Assembly: GCA_027186245.1 (NCBI GenBank)
Contig: CP114483.1
Location: 28,588,642-28,652,641, forward strand
DNA from: Coriaria nepalensis
Lineage: Eukaryota > Streptophyta > Magnoliopsida > Cucurbitales > Coriariaceae
DNA: 64,000 nt
Direction: 5' to 3'
The position numbers and the translations under genes are program-made. The notes under the pieces were generated by a model, which was given only the letters and a program-made list of their open reading frames with translations, did not search any database and was not told where the DNA came from. Below, piece by piece: positions 21,870 to 34,700 of this stretch. Each line of letters starts with the position of its first letter. Positions within the stretch are counted from its first letter, which is position 1.

Positions 21870-22969
21870 TGTTTTGGGGCTGTGTAAATAGTGTACATGT
21901 GCGTGTGACTGCCATGTGTTGTATTTCAAAAATGATTTTATACATGTTAGCACAATTTCATTCTACATGTTTAACTACATACCATTTTGACAGTTAATTA
22001 AGTTAATTTGACGTAATTTGCTTAAGCTTGGATTTGTATAAAATGCTTATAAGATAGATCTTGTAATTGCAATTTGATATCATTTGGTTACGAAATGTTT
22101 ATTGATTTATATGTTTGTGGTATCCTTATAAGGATTGAAATGTTTCGGTATTATGCAAGAAGCATATAAATACATACGAGGAAAATGATAAATGCTTTTG
22201 AGATGTAATTAGAATGATATGAAATTTTGCATATATGATTATGGTTATGGAAAGTTAATTAAATGAGATGATCTTGGTAATTTTGAGAATTACGTTAAAA
22301 AATATTTTGGTTTTGAGGAGCAAATATCTGTTAGAAAACTGCTTGCTATAACAGTATTGATAGCCTTAATATACTGAAGCAAGCAATGGGTGTTGCTAGC
22401 CCATGTGTTGTCCTAAGATATGTGGAGATGGGGAATTATGGGCGAAAAGTGCATATTATGGAGCTGCAGATAGATAAGTATGATTTGTGCTATGTCGACC
22501 GACTCCTCCTAAAGGTATGAATTGCTGATTGTGTTATGAAAATGTATTATAATTCAAAACGTTCTAAATCACGAATTCTGTCATTTGTTCCATTATGAAG
22601 TTTTTTCAATATTATATATACTGGCATAGTTTACAGAACATAGACATGTTCGATTTGTCCCATAAGCTATGTGTATGTCATATGTTTTTGTTATCTGATA
22701 TTTGAGGTTCGAGACTTTCCTTTAGTACGGCTAGCAGTTGATGGTATAACCACTATCTTGTTAGTTATAAGGGTTTAAATTTATGACTCTTGTTTCGTTA
22801 AGACTTTAGAGTACACATTATATTCATGTTTTGGAATCTTACGATATATATATATGGTTTCATCAAAAATCCCTAGTTGAGTAATTCTTAAAACTTGCTT
22901 GTTCTTAGTAGATTTTTATTCCCTAAGGGCTTGGGTCGGTTACGATGCGGTTTGGGTTGTAACAAAACA
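21870..22969 (+). mobile_element. Candidate solo LTR (gypsy-like)
   Basis: A 1.1-kb segment starts TGTTTTG and ends CAAAACA, a perfect 7-bp terminal inverted repeat of the form seen at LTR ends. The interior has no coding frame. The flanks (GATTC left, CATGA right) do not form a clear target duplication. The adjacent sequence has no primer site, so it would be a solo LTR. The call rests on the ends alone. Confidence 0.35.
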
Positions 22970-23003
22970 CATGATAACGAAATATGGAAATTACTATATA
23001 TGA

Positions 23004-24127
23004 TGTTGGAATTTTTTTCTTTTCTTTTTTTCTCTTTTTAATGAATTTTCCTTAGCATAAATTAAGGATTAATTGCACAAAAAACTAGAGGAGGAGAGGA
23101 AAATAAATATTTTTTAGTTGATATATTTGTGATTTTTTTAAAAATAAGTGAGGGTTTTAAAAAGAAATTATAAAATTATAAAAGAATGGGGATACGCAAA
23201 AGTTGACAACGTACAAAAATTATGGATTTAGTTGTTACAATATTCTAATAAAGTGAGTGCCTTTTTAATAAAGTAAAATCTCGATAAATTAATATTATTA
23301 AAATATAAAAAAAAAATATATATTATTTTATTAAGATTATAATGTATCGGAAAAGTTTAAGAATATGCATCTCTTCTGCAAACTAATTTTGTGGTTTGGC
23401 ACATGCTACACGTTGATTTACCTCTGAGAGTTTAAAAACCAAGTAAAATTGGATGTCAAGTTCTTATCTTTATTGTTGAATTACAAATTTAGCTCTCAAA
23501 GTATTTGGTGAAAAGAGAGTCACGTCAAAGTGATAGACAAGTCATTTGGTGTTCACAACTATTTTGTTTGGCAGAATTGTGAAGCCCTATAGTTAAGGCT
23601 TAAATTTGAGGTGTATATTTTGGGATCTATTTATTACCAATAGTCCATCATAGATTTGATCTGCTCCAGCTACTTCACATAACCCGCGATATTTAATCCT
23701 TTTTCTCTTGCACATGCTACACGATACTTCAGTTTTGGTTTTCTCTCTCTTTGAAAGGTGATTTCTAGGGTTTTGTTATTGGTATGCAATCTCTCTATAT
23801 GATTTCTTGGTAATCATGGTATATGTATAAGTTGTGTATTTTTATATTGTATGATTTTTGTTTGAAGTCTGATAAAAAGATTAAGATCTGAGATCTAAAA
23901 TTATTGTAATCTTGCATTTGTACTAAAATATTATTCATAGTGGTGTGAGATATGGTTTTGGCCTGAGCTCTATGTGAGATATTATTCTATGTACCGAATT
24001 GGGGAACCACGGTAATATCTGGTGCCCTTTCTATTTTTCTGTACTACTATAATTTGATAGTTGAATATAATCTAGAAATTGGTTAGAAATTAGAATTCAA
24101 GATTGGAATAGGTAAGAAAATACAACA
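23004..24127 (+). repeat. Probable 5' LTR of copia remnant 1 (left end uncertain)
   Basis: The right end (...AATACAACA) lies just before a perfect primer site, so an LTR must end at 24,127. A matching left end TGTTGGAA is at 23,004, giving about 1.1 kb. Another possible start, TGTTGAAT at 23,476, would give about 650 bp. No second LTR was found to settle this. Confidence 0.5.
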
Positions 24128-24128
24128 G

Positions 24129-24140
24129 TGGTATCAGAGC
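24129..24140 (+). other. Primer binding site (initiator Met tRNA)
   Basis: TGGTATCAGAGC is the perfect consensus primer site of plant LTR retroelements, followed by TTTTAAC. Confidence 0.9.
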
Positions 24141-24591
24141 TTTTAACTAGATTAAAGTTGTTCCATGTATGTTTCTAGGTTGATTTGTTAGGGTTTGAGT
24201 TTCTTGATTGAAATATCTTGATTGATTCTATTGAGACCTAAGTTGCTTCGAAGATTGCATGTCTGTTGAATTTAGAAATCAATTAATTAACTTGATCCAT
24301 GTGTTAAAGAATCTAGTCTAGTGATATGATTAAGCATTATTCAATACAAATAAAAGAAACTGAACTATTACATTTTGCTATGATCTAGTTTGTTATAAAA
24401 AATGTTGAACTTGTATATCTATTCAATCTTGATTAAATAAATAAAAATTGACTCTGAAAATTGATCTAAACTAACTTGTCTCGATTGAATCTATTCTGTT
24501 GATTTTTTTTTTTGGGAAATTCTTTTGTTAAAATTTTTCAAACAAATCTGCTCATGTGAATTTGAGTCAAAAGTTTTTGAGAGAGAGAGTA

Positions 24592-26220
24592 TGGCTTCCA
24601 CTACTCTACAAATCCCTATATTTGATGGAAAATTAGATTTTGGAATCTAGAAAAAGAAGATAAGGACCTTATTATCTCATAATAAATTATCTCTGCTGTA
24701 GAACTAGATGACACAAAATGGACAGCCGAAAACTTGTCAAAGAAAATAGAGATTGACCAAGAAGCATTTGATTTTTGTGAAACATGCATACTAGGAAAAC
24801 ATCATAGGCTTAGTTTTCATAAAGGAACATAAAAGGAATACACTTAGCCAAGTCATGTCTTGAGTATGTATATTTAGTAGGAAGGTATGAGTATTTATGT
24901 TAAAATCTAAGGATGAGACTTTAGAAAAATTCAAAGGTTAGAAAATTTGGTAGAAAATCAGTCAAGTAAAAGGGTAAGAACACCTAGAACAGACAATAGA
25001 TTGAAATTTTGCAATCTAAAATTTGATGAATATTGTAAAGAACAGGGAATCTTAAGACATAGAACAGTATTTAGAACATCTCAACAGAATGAAGTAGCTG
25101 AGAGAATGAATAAGACACTTCTAAAAAGGGTAAAATGTCTTATGATTACAGTTGGTATATTAAAGCCATTATGGGGAGAGGCTTTAGAGACTGCTACTTA
25201 TTTGATAAACAAAAGTTCATCTACAGTTTTAAATTTCAAATATCCTGAGCAAGTTTGGAATAATAGAAAATCTTACTTAAGTAATATATATGTATTTGGT
25301 TGTGCTGCCTGTGTGCATAAAACAAATTCAAAACTTGACCTTAGATCCATCAAATGTGTTTTTATTGGTTATCAAGAAGGGATAAAAGGTTGTAGGCTTT
25401 TTAAGATAAAAATTATGCCGAAATTAGGATAATGATAAGTATGGATGTTATATTCAATGAAAAACTATTTCCTTGTAAATCTAACGTTCTAAATGCCGGT
25501 ACTTCTAAAAGTAACACTACTGAAAGTGATTCAATTAAGGTGGAGGTAGCAACCACTACTGTCCAGAACTAATCCTTCTAGACAATAGTTGGAGGGCTCC
25601 CCCTCAATGATCTAGATCAAAATGATGACGTGTGTGACACAACTGATGGTCCAAATCAGGACACATATACTACTAAGGTATTAAATGAATCTGAATATGA
25701 TCATATAGTTGATTATCAACTAGTCAGAAATATGGATAAATAGCAGGTAAAACCAAATCTTAAATATTCATATGCAAATTTGATCTCTACTGCTTTAGTT
25801 GTAAGTGTAGAGATACATATAAATGAGTTAGCAAATTATTTTGAAGCAATAGCTTCAAAAGATAACAAAAATTGGAAACAAGCAATGGATGAGAAAATGA
25901 AGTCCTTAATGACAAATCATACTTGGTCAGTAGTCCCAAAACGATAAAAATAGAAATTAATTGACTGCAAATGGATCTATGAGGTAAAGGAAGGTAATTA
26001 CTCTAATTTTTCTAGATACAAAGCTAAGTTAGTAAGTAAGTATTTAAACCAAAAATAAGGAGTATATTTTTATGAGAGTTTTTCTTCTATAGTTAAGTTC
26101 AAAACTATTAGGACCATGTTAACTATTGTTGCATTCTATGACTTAGAAGTAGAACAAATGGATATAAAAATAGATTTTTTACATGAAAATTTAGAAGAAA
26201 AAATATACATGAAACAACCC
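24592..26220 (+). pseudogene. Ty1/copia remnant 1: gag start, integrase, RT 5' part
   Basis: ATGGCTTCCACTACTC at 24,592 begins a copia-type gag (FDGKLDFG...) that stops after about 18 codons. Most of gag is deleted. The GAG-pre-integrase end (CETCILGKHHRLSF) appears near 24,780. The integrase core is an open frame at 24,947-25,432, with FRTSQQNEVAERMN and the WGEALETATYLIN segment. RT begins near 25,840 (NWKQAMDEKMKSL) and runs to EQMDIKIDFLHENLEEKIYM near 26,210. There, before the YVDD box, it ends at a joint with a different copia element. Many stops lie between these blocks, so it is non-functional. Confidence 0.85.
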
Positions 26221-28980
26221 ATCACATAACATCTTATCTTCATAATCTTTCCATGCATATCAACTATGCTAGTAACGAAGACGTAATAATTGGCAATGGT
26301 AATGGCAATTCAATTTCTTATACTGGTTCTTCCAAAATTAATTCATCCACAAACACATTTACATTAGACAATTTTCTGTGCGCCCCTGCTATAAAGAAAA
26401 AATGAATCTATGTTTCTCAGTTTTGTAGACAAAATAAGCCATTCATAGAATTTTCTTCCTAGTCATTTTCTTGTGAAGGACTTCAACACGAAGTTATTCT
26501 TAGTGCACGGCCGGAGTAGGAACAATCTGTATGAGTGACCGAATCGGAAACCAACTCATCAATCATCTTATCCCTAAACCTTCATCACAGATATCTCTCA
26601 AATCTGGCAATAAAGACTCGGTCACCCTTCATCATTAGTTCAGAGAAAATTGCTTTCTTCTTAGAATATTTCAGCTTTAGATCTATCCAAATTTCATTGT
26701 GACTCATGTCTTTGTAATAAAAGTCACAAACTCTCGTTTAAAACTTCCTCAATTCATTGTCATGAACCTTTTTAGTTTATTTATTCAAAGGGCCCTGCTC
26801 CTACTATTCATTTGAAATATTTTGTTATTATGTCATTTTTGTTGATTATTTTACGAAATATATTTGGTTTTATCCTCTTAAATTGAAATATGAGGTCTCA
26901 CTCGTCTTTGAGCATCTTAAAACAGGAATTGAAAAAAGTTTCAATGCTTGAATCAAGACTGTTTATACAAATGGTGGTGAAGAATACAAACGTCTATCTC
27001 ATACACTTTCGAAATTTGGAATCCAATATCTCACCGCTCCTCGTTACACCCCGGAACATATCGGCTCCACCGAAAACAAACATCATCACATTGTGGATAC
27101 CAGCCTTACCTTACTACATCAAGCACTCATTCCTTTACGATTTTGGCCGTAAACATTCCAAACAGTAACATATCTCATTAGTCAACTACCCACCCCTATC
27201 CTACAGTTTGATACACAATACAACAAGTTTTTCCACCGCCATCATAATTACGGGCCTTGAAAGTACTCGGATATATTTGCAATCCATGGCTTAGACCGTA
27301 CACTAATCACAAGATAGAACCTCGCTCTCGCCCTTGCATCTTTCCATTTAAACACAAATCCTCTTATGATTCGCACGTGAACAATGAAGTTATCTCTCAA
27401 CTTTTTTCTAAATTTAAACACTTGGACACTTTTCCTTCCTCTAATTTGAACGTGTCTAAATATTCCTTACCTCTCTTATCTCCCACCATGATACCCAACC
27501 CCATTATTCCACCTTCACATGTTGTCAATTTGTTCCCATTAACTCCTCCAATAGATGATATCTCCTCTCCATCTGAAGTCGCCACCTCGCCTACTCTTAC
27601 TTCTTCCCTGCTCAAAGTAGTCACCCGTTCGTCTACTTCATAGGTAAGTGACTCTCAATCTCAATCTTTTTCTTCTCACTTATCACCTTCATTTTCAACT
27701 TTTACTTCTCATATTCCTCCTAACCCACCTACTAGGATGGTTACTCGTGCCCAAAATAAAAAAGAACCTTGATGGTACTATTGCTCGCTACAAGACTTTC
27801 CTTGTCGCTAAGGGATTCCATCAATGTCTGGGAATTGATTTCACTAAAACCTTTAGCCAAGTTGTCAAGCCTGCCACTATTCGTCTTGTTCTTAGCATAG
27901 GGTACCTTCATTGACAATGTGTTTATGCAACAACCCCAAGGCTTTGTTAATTCTCAATTTCCACATCATGTATGCAAATTACATCGGGTGATTTATGGGT
28001 TATGCCAAGCTCTGTGGGCATGGTATAATGAACTTCATTCTTTCCTTCTTGCTGATGGGTTCACCAACTCCAGATGTGATACTTCTCTATTTATTCTTCA
28101 GACTCCAAACATCCATCTATATCTACTCATATATGTCGACGACATTATCATTAGAGCCAATAGTGTCACTGCCATTCGAGGTTTCACTTCCAAATTGTCC
28201 GACCATTTTTCTCTCAAGAACGTTCGTGATATTAGCTATTTTTTGGGGATTGAAGCAACTCGAACTCGAACTGGATTACTTTTATCTTAGAAAAAATATC
28301 TTATGGACCTACTTGTGAAGACTAAAATGCACCAGGCTAATGCCGTCTCTATCCTCATGTCCTCCACCGAATCACTTTTCCTTCATGACGGGTCTCCTCC
28401 TCATGATCCTACGAAATATCATCAAGTTTTGGGTTCCTTGTAGTATCTATCCTTAACCTGGCCTACTGTGTCTTTTGCCGCCAATAAGCTTGCACAATTC
28501 ATGCATTCTCCTTCAGCAACACATTGATTCGTTGTCAAATGGGTCCTTCGATACTTAAAGGGTACATCTACCTTTGGGTTATTCCTCTCTTGCAAGTCTT
28601 CTCTTCATCTCCAAGCTTTTACCGACGCTGATTGGGCTGGGGATATTGACTCTCGAGTCTCTAGTTCTGCCTATGTTGTGTTCCTTGGTTCTCATCCGAT
28701 CAGCTAGAGTTCAAAGAAACAATTTATTATTTCCCACGCATCTACCTAGGTTGAATATTAGGCCATTGCCTCTACTATTTCTAAGGTAAACTGGCTTACC
28801 CATATACTTAGTGAATTAGGTGGTTCTCTTCGGTCTTCCCTGCTTGTCTACTGCAACAATGTGAGTGCTACATACCTTTGCTCAAATCCAGTGTGTCACT
28901 CACGTATGAAGCACATTGTCCATCCTGGACCCTTGCGATTGCGGTTCCATGATAGAGAATAATTATTGCCTTGATTTTAG
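26221..28980 (+). pseudogene. Ty1/copia remnant 2: gag-pol from protease linker to RNase H
   Basis: This second element is of a different copia lineage. Integrase parts are seen at 26,840-27,140 (VYTNGGEEYKRL, LTAPRYTPEHIGSTENKHHH) and 27,180-27,370. A threonine/proline-rich linker follows (27,397-27,640). RT is at 27,750-28,300, with an intact YVDDIII box near 28,133 and the upstream FMQQPQGFV. RNase H (AFTDADWAGD near 28,618) runs to KHIVH near 28,915. Stops and frameshifts are frequent. No LTR, polypurine tract or target duplication was found at either end. Confidence 0.85.
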
Positions 28981-31440
28981 CCTTCCAAATTGCATTGACA
29001 AAAACATACAATTGTAATCCTCTCATTTAAACCTCTGTAGTTATTGTATTTAGTCCTTTGATATTTTCCTATTTTGTGATTACTGTAAACGTGTATATAT
29101 TTCTCACAATCCTTGAAATGTTTAGGAAGAACACGACTTTTGCAGAAATTGTGAAGAATGAAGAGAGCAAAGGAAGATCCACCTCATTTTTTTTTGCAGA
29201 AATCGTGCTGATTTTGAATTTTGCAAAGGAAAGAATGGTGAAGGAGAAGAGAAGAGAAAGAAGAAAACGTCTGAACAATGACGTGAAGGAGGGATTTGTA
29301 TGCTGAAGTCGTATTTACTTTGTATTCGGCTTACTTGTAGTTGGTCAAAAGCAAAAATTTTGACATCGCACTACTTCAACCTTTGAATCAACAATGAAAA
29401 GTCAAGATTATAAAACTGGGACAAACCGGCAGGGATGAAAACCGGGATAAACCTAACTCTTCTTTGTTAATATTTTCTATATATTTCACTTTTATTTATG
29501 ACTTAGGAGTTTATAAGAAGGAAGAAGTTCATGTTCATTTATTTTTTGGAATATGTATTAAATTTTGTTTCAGATTTGTTTCTCATGTGTAAGTGTTGTC
29601 ATTGTTTAAGGTCTTTGATTTAAGTAAGAATTTTGGCCATTTTAATCTCCTTTGGATTTATTTTCTCTTTTTTTATTTTTTTTTTTTAGATTTATTTTCT
29701 TCCTTTAAGAATCATTTTTACTGTTTTACTGAATTTTTAAGTGTTCAATAATAATATTTGTAATTTCTTTATTCGGCATATTTTACCTGTTGAGAATATA
29801 ATATTATATTTGAATAACATCTATGATGTACAGAGGATGCCTATATATATAGGCTAACAATACATATCACATATATATATAACTAATGTGGGACACACTA
29901 CATATATAATCTAATATTACCATTTCAAAATGCTTTGGTCTCGAAATCTTAGGCATTGCAAATTTGAAATAATGAGCTATGGACTACTACTATGGAGAAG
30001 AAGTACTTGACACTTAGAAATTTTTTTATGAAAATTGTTCTTTGGGTAATCTTAGTTTTGAATATTTATAATTGAGTCTTATGGATTTTGCTCCTAAGTA
30101 GAATTTTTAGAAACTTGTTTTTCAAATTTAAGAGACATTAAATGAAAAACCATACATTCCTATCTTTTTTAGATTTATTTGAAAATTTTATGTATGTAAT
30201 TCTATTCTTATATTTTTCTCCCATCTTTAATGAAATATTTTCTTCTACCCAACCAAAAAAAAAAAAGACAAATAGATTTTAGCCATCAAAGGTATATATA
30301 CAAATTTGATCAAACTATGTTATTTGGTTTGCAATTTTGAGATACCAATTAGAGTTTATTTAAATTAGGGATATGCATTGATCTGTTATTAGGGTTTAAA
30401 CACTTTTTGTAATTAACTCAAATATGATCAGTTTTTTGAAATTTTCACTCATATGTGATCAACTCAAATGACTTAAAAATCCAATCAAAATTTTGGGTTA
30501 TATGAGATCTAACCTTTCAAGCTCATCTTTTATTTTCTTCTTTGATGACACTTGATCTTTTTCTTGTACTATTCTTCTTTTTTTTCTTTTTTTTTTTCTT
30601 CTTCTCTTCATATGTTCTTCTTCTTCTTTGTTTTTTTAAATAATAGTTTCATTTTAGAAATTTTAGTAAATTAGCTCTCTTTTTTAAAATAAAAATTTGT
30701 AATGACTAGAATACTTCTTCTTCGTCTTCTTCTTCTCTTCTTCTTTGTCTAATGAGAATGAAGATGAAGTGATTCAATAGTCCTATATAAATGTGGAATT
30801 CGTTGATGGAGCTTGACAACTCCATTGATGGAGATCTCCAAGAAGTTTAATTTTCTTTTTGTATTATCCATCATTCATCTTCTCTCTCTTTTTGTGTTTT
30901 CGGTTTCCTCCAAACCTAGATCTGGATCTGAAAATTCCAGACTTAAACTTATATCTCGAATCGAAAATTCCAGACCTAATCCTTGATCTTGCTCTAAAAA
31001 TTCAAACTTAGACTTAGATTTCGGTCTAGAAATTTTAGACTTAGATCTCAATCCGAAAATCTCAGGTCGTGTAGAAGAAGAGGAGGACTGATGATGATGA
31101 AGAAAAAAAAATGAGAAAGAAGATGAAGCTTGATCCATTGATAGAACTCGAAAGCTAAAGGTATGATATGAGTTTCTCACTTTATTGATGGAGATCTAAA
31201 TCTCGAGATCCATCAATAGAGTTTGAGCTGCTTTCTGCTCTCCTTTTCATCTAATAAAGAAAAAATAAATAAAGAAGAATTAATAATTTAAGATATAAAA
31301 TTTTTCAAGTTATTTATTTTTCAAACTTTTATCCTGACTAAAAAACCGAACCCATCAAAATTTTATGGAGTAAATTTATTATTTATTATAAAATAAAAAA
31401 AAACTCACTGTGGATATATGTGGCAAGTTTATACACGCGT
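28981..31440. other. Intergenic region upstream of the SUD1-like gene
   Basis: AT-rich DNA with many poly-T/CTT tracts (30,560-30,740). About five degenerate copies of a ~32-bp unit (GATCTNNNTCTGAAAATTCCAGACTTA) lie at 30,915-31,070. Small palindromes built on CTCCATTGATGGAG lie near 30,820 and 31,190-31,220. A lysine-rich 82-codon frame at 29,058-29,306 has no protein features. No gene is recognised. Confidence 0.6.
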
Positions 31441-31523
31441 TACCGCCGCGTGTGTAAGAAAAATCCGAGAAAATGGGCTAAGATGAACCGACATATATAT
31501 CATGGGAAAATGGTAAGGGCAAA

Positions 31524-31757
31524 ATGGGAACAAAGGGCGCCTCCAGTCCTCCACTATCGCCTATGTCCTCTATAATCTCCTTGCGACTATCGTTTGAAGA
31601 TTTCTCCGATTCGGATCCCCTAACTCGCCGAGTCAGCTCGTCCCGTCGTCTCATCGAAGCCGGGCCTTCATTGCCGCCGCCTCTCCATGGAGATCTCACA
31701 AGTGGCGCCTCCATCCGTCGGCGGCGATGGTGTGATCGACGCCGCTTCGATAGCTAA
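31524..31757 (+). CDS. Upstream ORF overlapping the SUD1-like start codon
   Basis: A 77-codon frame opens at an ATG in A-rich context (AAAATGG) 163 nt before the main start and ends 71 nt inside the first exon, in a different frame. A TATA-like CATATATAT at 31,491 makes transcription from about 31,520 possible, so the ATG may or may not lie in the mRNA. If included, ribosomes would have to scan past it to reach the main start. The product (serine- and arginine-rich) has no recognised domain and is probably not functional as a protein. No conservation data are available. Confidence 0.35.
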   Translation: MGTKGASSPPLSPMSSIISLRLSFEDFSDSDPLTRRVSSSRRLIEAGPSLPPPLHGDLTSGASIRRRRWCDRRRFDS

Positions 31758-34700
31758 CGTCGAAGCTTTGGCCGCTTCTTCGTCCTTTTCGCCGCCGGTC
31801 CAGGCGACGACGACGTCGTCGAGTACGGCGAAGTACGACGAGGAGGAGGAGGAGGAAGAGGACGTGTGCAGGATCTGTAGGAACCCTGGAGACGCCGAGC
31901 ACCCCCTTAGATATCCCTGCGCTTGTAGCGGTAGCATCAAATTTGTGCACCAGGATTGTCTCCTTCAGTGGCTCAATCACAGCAACGCTCGTCAATGTGA
32001 GGTATATATATATATATATATATCTCTCTCTCTCCATCTTTCGTTTGTTTCTTGCTATTATGTCAATCTTCGATCGGACGGATGTGTTCTTGGATGTGTC
32101 AATTGATTTAGGGTTTTGGAAGATTTTTGTCGTTGTGTTCCGACATATTTTGAATTGTAATGTTTTCTTTTTTCATTTCAATTATGATCGATGATTTTGC
32201 CGCTAAAATGTTTTGAGTTTTATTTCAAGTTAGTATGAGCTCTTCCTTGCTTGTTACTTGTTTCTTTATCGTAAGAATAGTGTTAACTCCATGTTTTGCA
32301 GGTCTGTAAACATCCGTTTTCATTTTCGCCTGAATATGCTGAGGATGCTCCAGCAAGGCTTCCTTTTCAGGAGTTTGTTGTTGGAATTACAATGAAAGCT
32401 TGCCATGTCCTGCGATTTTTCTTGCGCCTTAGTTTTGTGCTATCCGTTTGGCTCCTTATCATACCCTTCATCACGTTTTGGATATGGCGGCTGGCTTTTG
32501 TGAGGACATTTGGTGAAGCACAGAGATTATTTATGAGTCATTTGTCAAGTACTGTAATTCTCACAGATTGTCTACATGGCTTCCTTCTTTCTGCTAGTAT
32601 TGTATTTATTTTTCTTGGGGCCACTTCCTTAAGGGATTACTTTAGGCATTTAAGGGAGCTGGGAGGACAAGATGCTGATCGAGAAGATGATGCAGATAGA
32701 AATGGTGCTCGTGCAGCAAGAAGAATTCTTGGGCCAGCTAATAGAAACATTGCGGGTGAGGCAAATGGTGAAGAAGCTGGTGGAGCGCAAGGAATGGCTG
32801 GGGCTGGTCAATTGATTAGAAGGAATGCAGAAAATGTTGCTGCTCGCTGGGAGATGCAAGCGGCTCGCATTGAAGCTCATGTTGAACAGATGTTTGATGG
32901 TTTGGATGATGCAGATGGTGCAGAGGATGTACCATTTGATGAGCTTGTTGGCATGCAGGGCCCTATGTTTCATTTGGTTGAAAACGCTTTCACTGTAAGT
33001 AAATCCTTACATTTTCTCCGTACTTGCGGCGTGGAGTTTGACTTTGACCTTCAATCTCTCTCCGAGTATTATAGAGTGGTTTGTTGATCTATTTGATAAC
33101 TTTATTTGATAGATCTTGCAATTGGTCAATAGGGATTTAGTTTTTCTCTATGGACGGCTTCTTTCACTCTGAGTAAAGTTGGTAGTCAAATGGATAATGC
33201 AAGTGAGTTGATATGAAGTGAAGGAAGATTACATACTTATATTTCTCGTCAGTATTCCTTGAGAGTAGTAAATTGTCAATCCAATCATTGGTTCCTCAGA
33301 TTTGTCACCCGCTAAATACTAGGTTTGAGTTTGGCACTACATGCCCCCTTTTGAAATTGCATGGGCTCAACGAGGCAGGGCATGCAATTATCATTTGGAT
33401 TTATTGTTAATGAGTCAGCTTCAGATTCTGCCAATTTTTATAATGATTAATGAGTTGTTTTGATTGGTTTACAGGTTCTGGCTAGCAATATGATATTCCT
33501 TGGTGTTGTAATCTTCATGCCCTTTTGCTTGGGTCGGATTATACTTTACAATGTATCTTGGCTCTTCTCTGCTGCTAGTGGTCCGGTTTTGTCAACTGTA
33601 ACGCCCCTTACTGAGTCAGCTCTCTCCTTGGCAAATATTACACTGAAGAATGCTTTGATGGCTGTTTCAAATTCGTCCTCAGACAGCCAAGAAAATAGTT
33701 TGCCAGGCCAGGTAGCGGAAATGTTGAAAGCAAACTCAAGTGCCTTAAATGAAATCGCCAAGAACATTACCGCTCCTGTTTCATCTGATCTCTTGAAAGG
33801 GGCAGCCATTGGGACATCGCGGCTCTCTGATGTTACAACTCTAGCTATAGGGTATATGTTTATATTTTCTCTTATTTTCTTATACCTCAGCATTGTGACT
33901 TTGATTCGATACACTAAGGGTGAGCCATTGACAACGGGGAGATTATATGGTATTGTATCTATAGCCGAGACTATCCCTTCGCTCTTTAGGCAGTTCCTGG
34001 CAGCAATGAGGCATTTGATGACCATGATTAAGGTTGCTTTCCTTTTGGTCATTGAACTTGGGGTATTTCCTTTGATGTGTGGATGGTGGCTGGATGTCTG
34101 CACTGTAAGGATGTTCGGGAAATCAATGGCTCAAAGGGTTCAATTCTTTTCAGCCTCTCCGTTGGCAAGCTCATTGGTTCATTGGGTTGTTGGAATTGTA
34201 TATATGCTGCAAATAAGCATATTTGTTAGCCTTCTTCGTGGGGTAGTTTTTTCTTATTTAATTATGGTCACTTTTGATATTTAAACAAATCATTTATTTT
34301 TCTTGATAAATTTCTCAATGTTTGCTCATAGGTTTTGCGCAATGGGGTTCTCTACTTTCTCCGAGATCCAGCTGATCCAAACTACAATCCATTCCGGGAT
34401 TTAATTGATGATCCTGTCCACAAGCATGCTCGTCGGGTTCTGTTATCTGTCGCAGTTTACGGGAGTTTGATTGTGATGCTGGTATTTTTACCAGTCAAAC
34501 TAGCTATGCGGATGGCACCTTCCATGTTTCCTCTTGATATTTCGTAAGAATGCCCCTAGTGTTTTTTATGGCACTGACCGATCAGTTTCTTGGGCTATGT
34601 ATATCTTAATCACCTTTTTTGCCTTTTTGCAGAGTATCCGACCCCTTTACTGAAATTCCAGCTGACATGCTTCTCTTTCAAATTTGCATTCCATTTGCCA

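Noticed and set aside
22321..22520. Coding-looking stretch inside the candidate solo LTR
   Set aside because: Several stops in all frames and no recognisable motif.
24947..25432. 161-codon frame as an independent gene
   Set aside because: It is the integrase core of a decayed copia element, with broken gag and RT on either side.
29058..29306. 82-codon lysine-rich frame
   Set aside because: Low-complexity, AT-rich background, no domain and no gene context.
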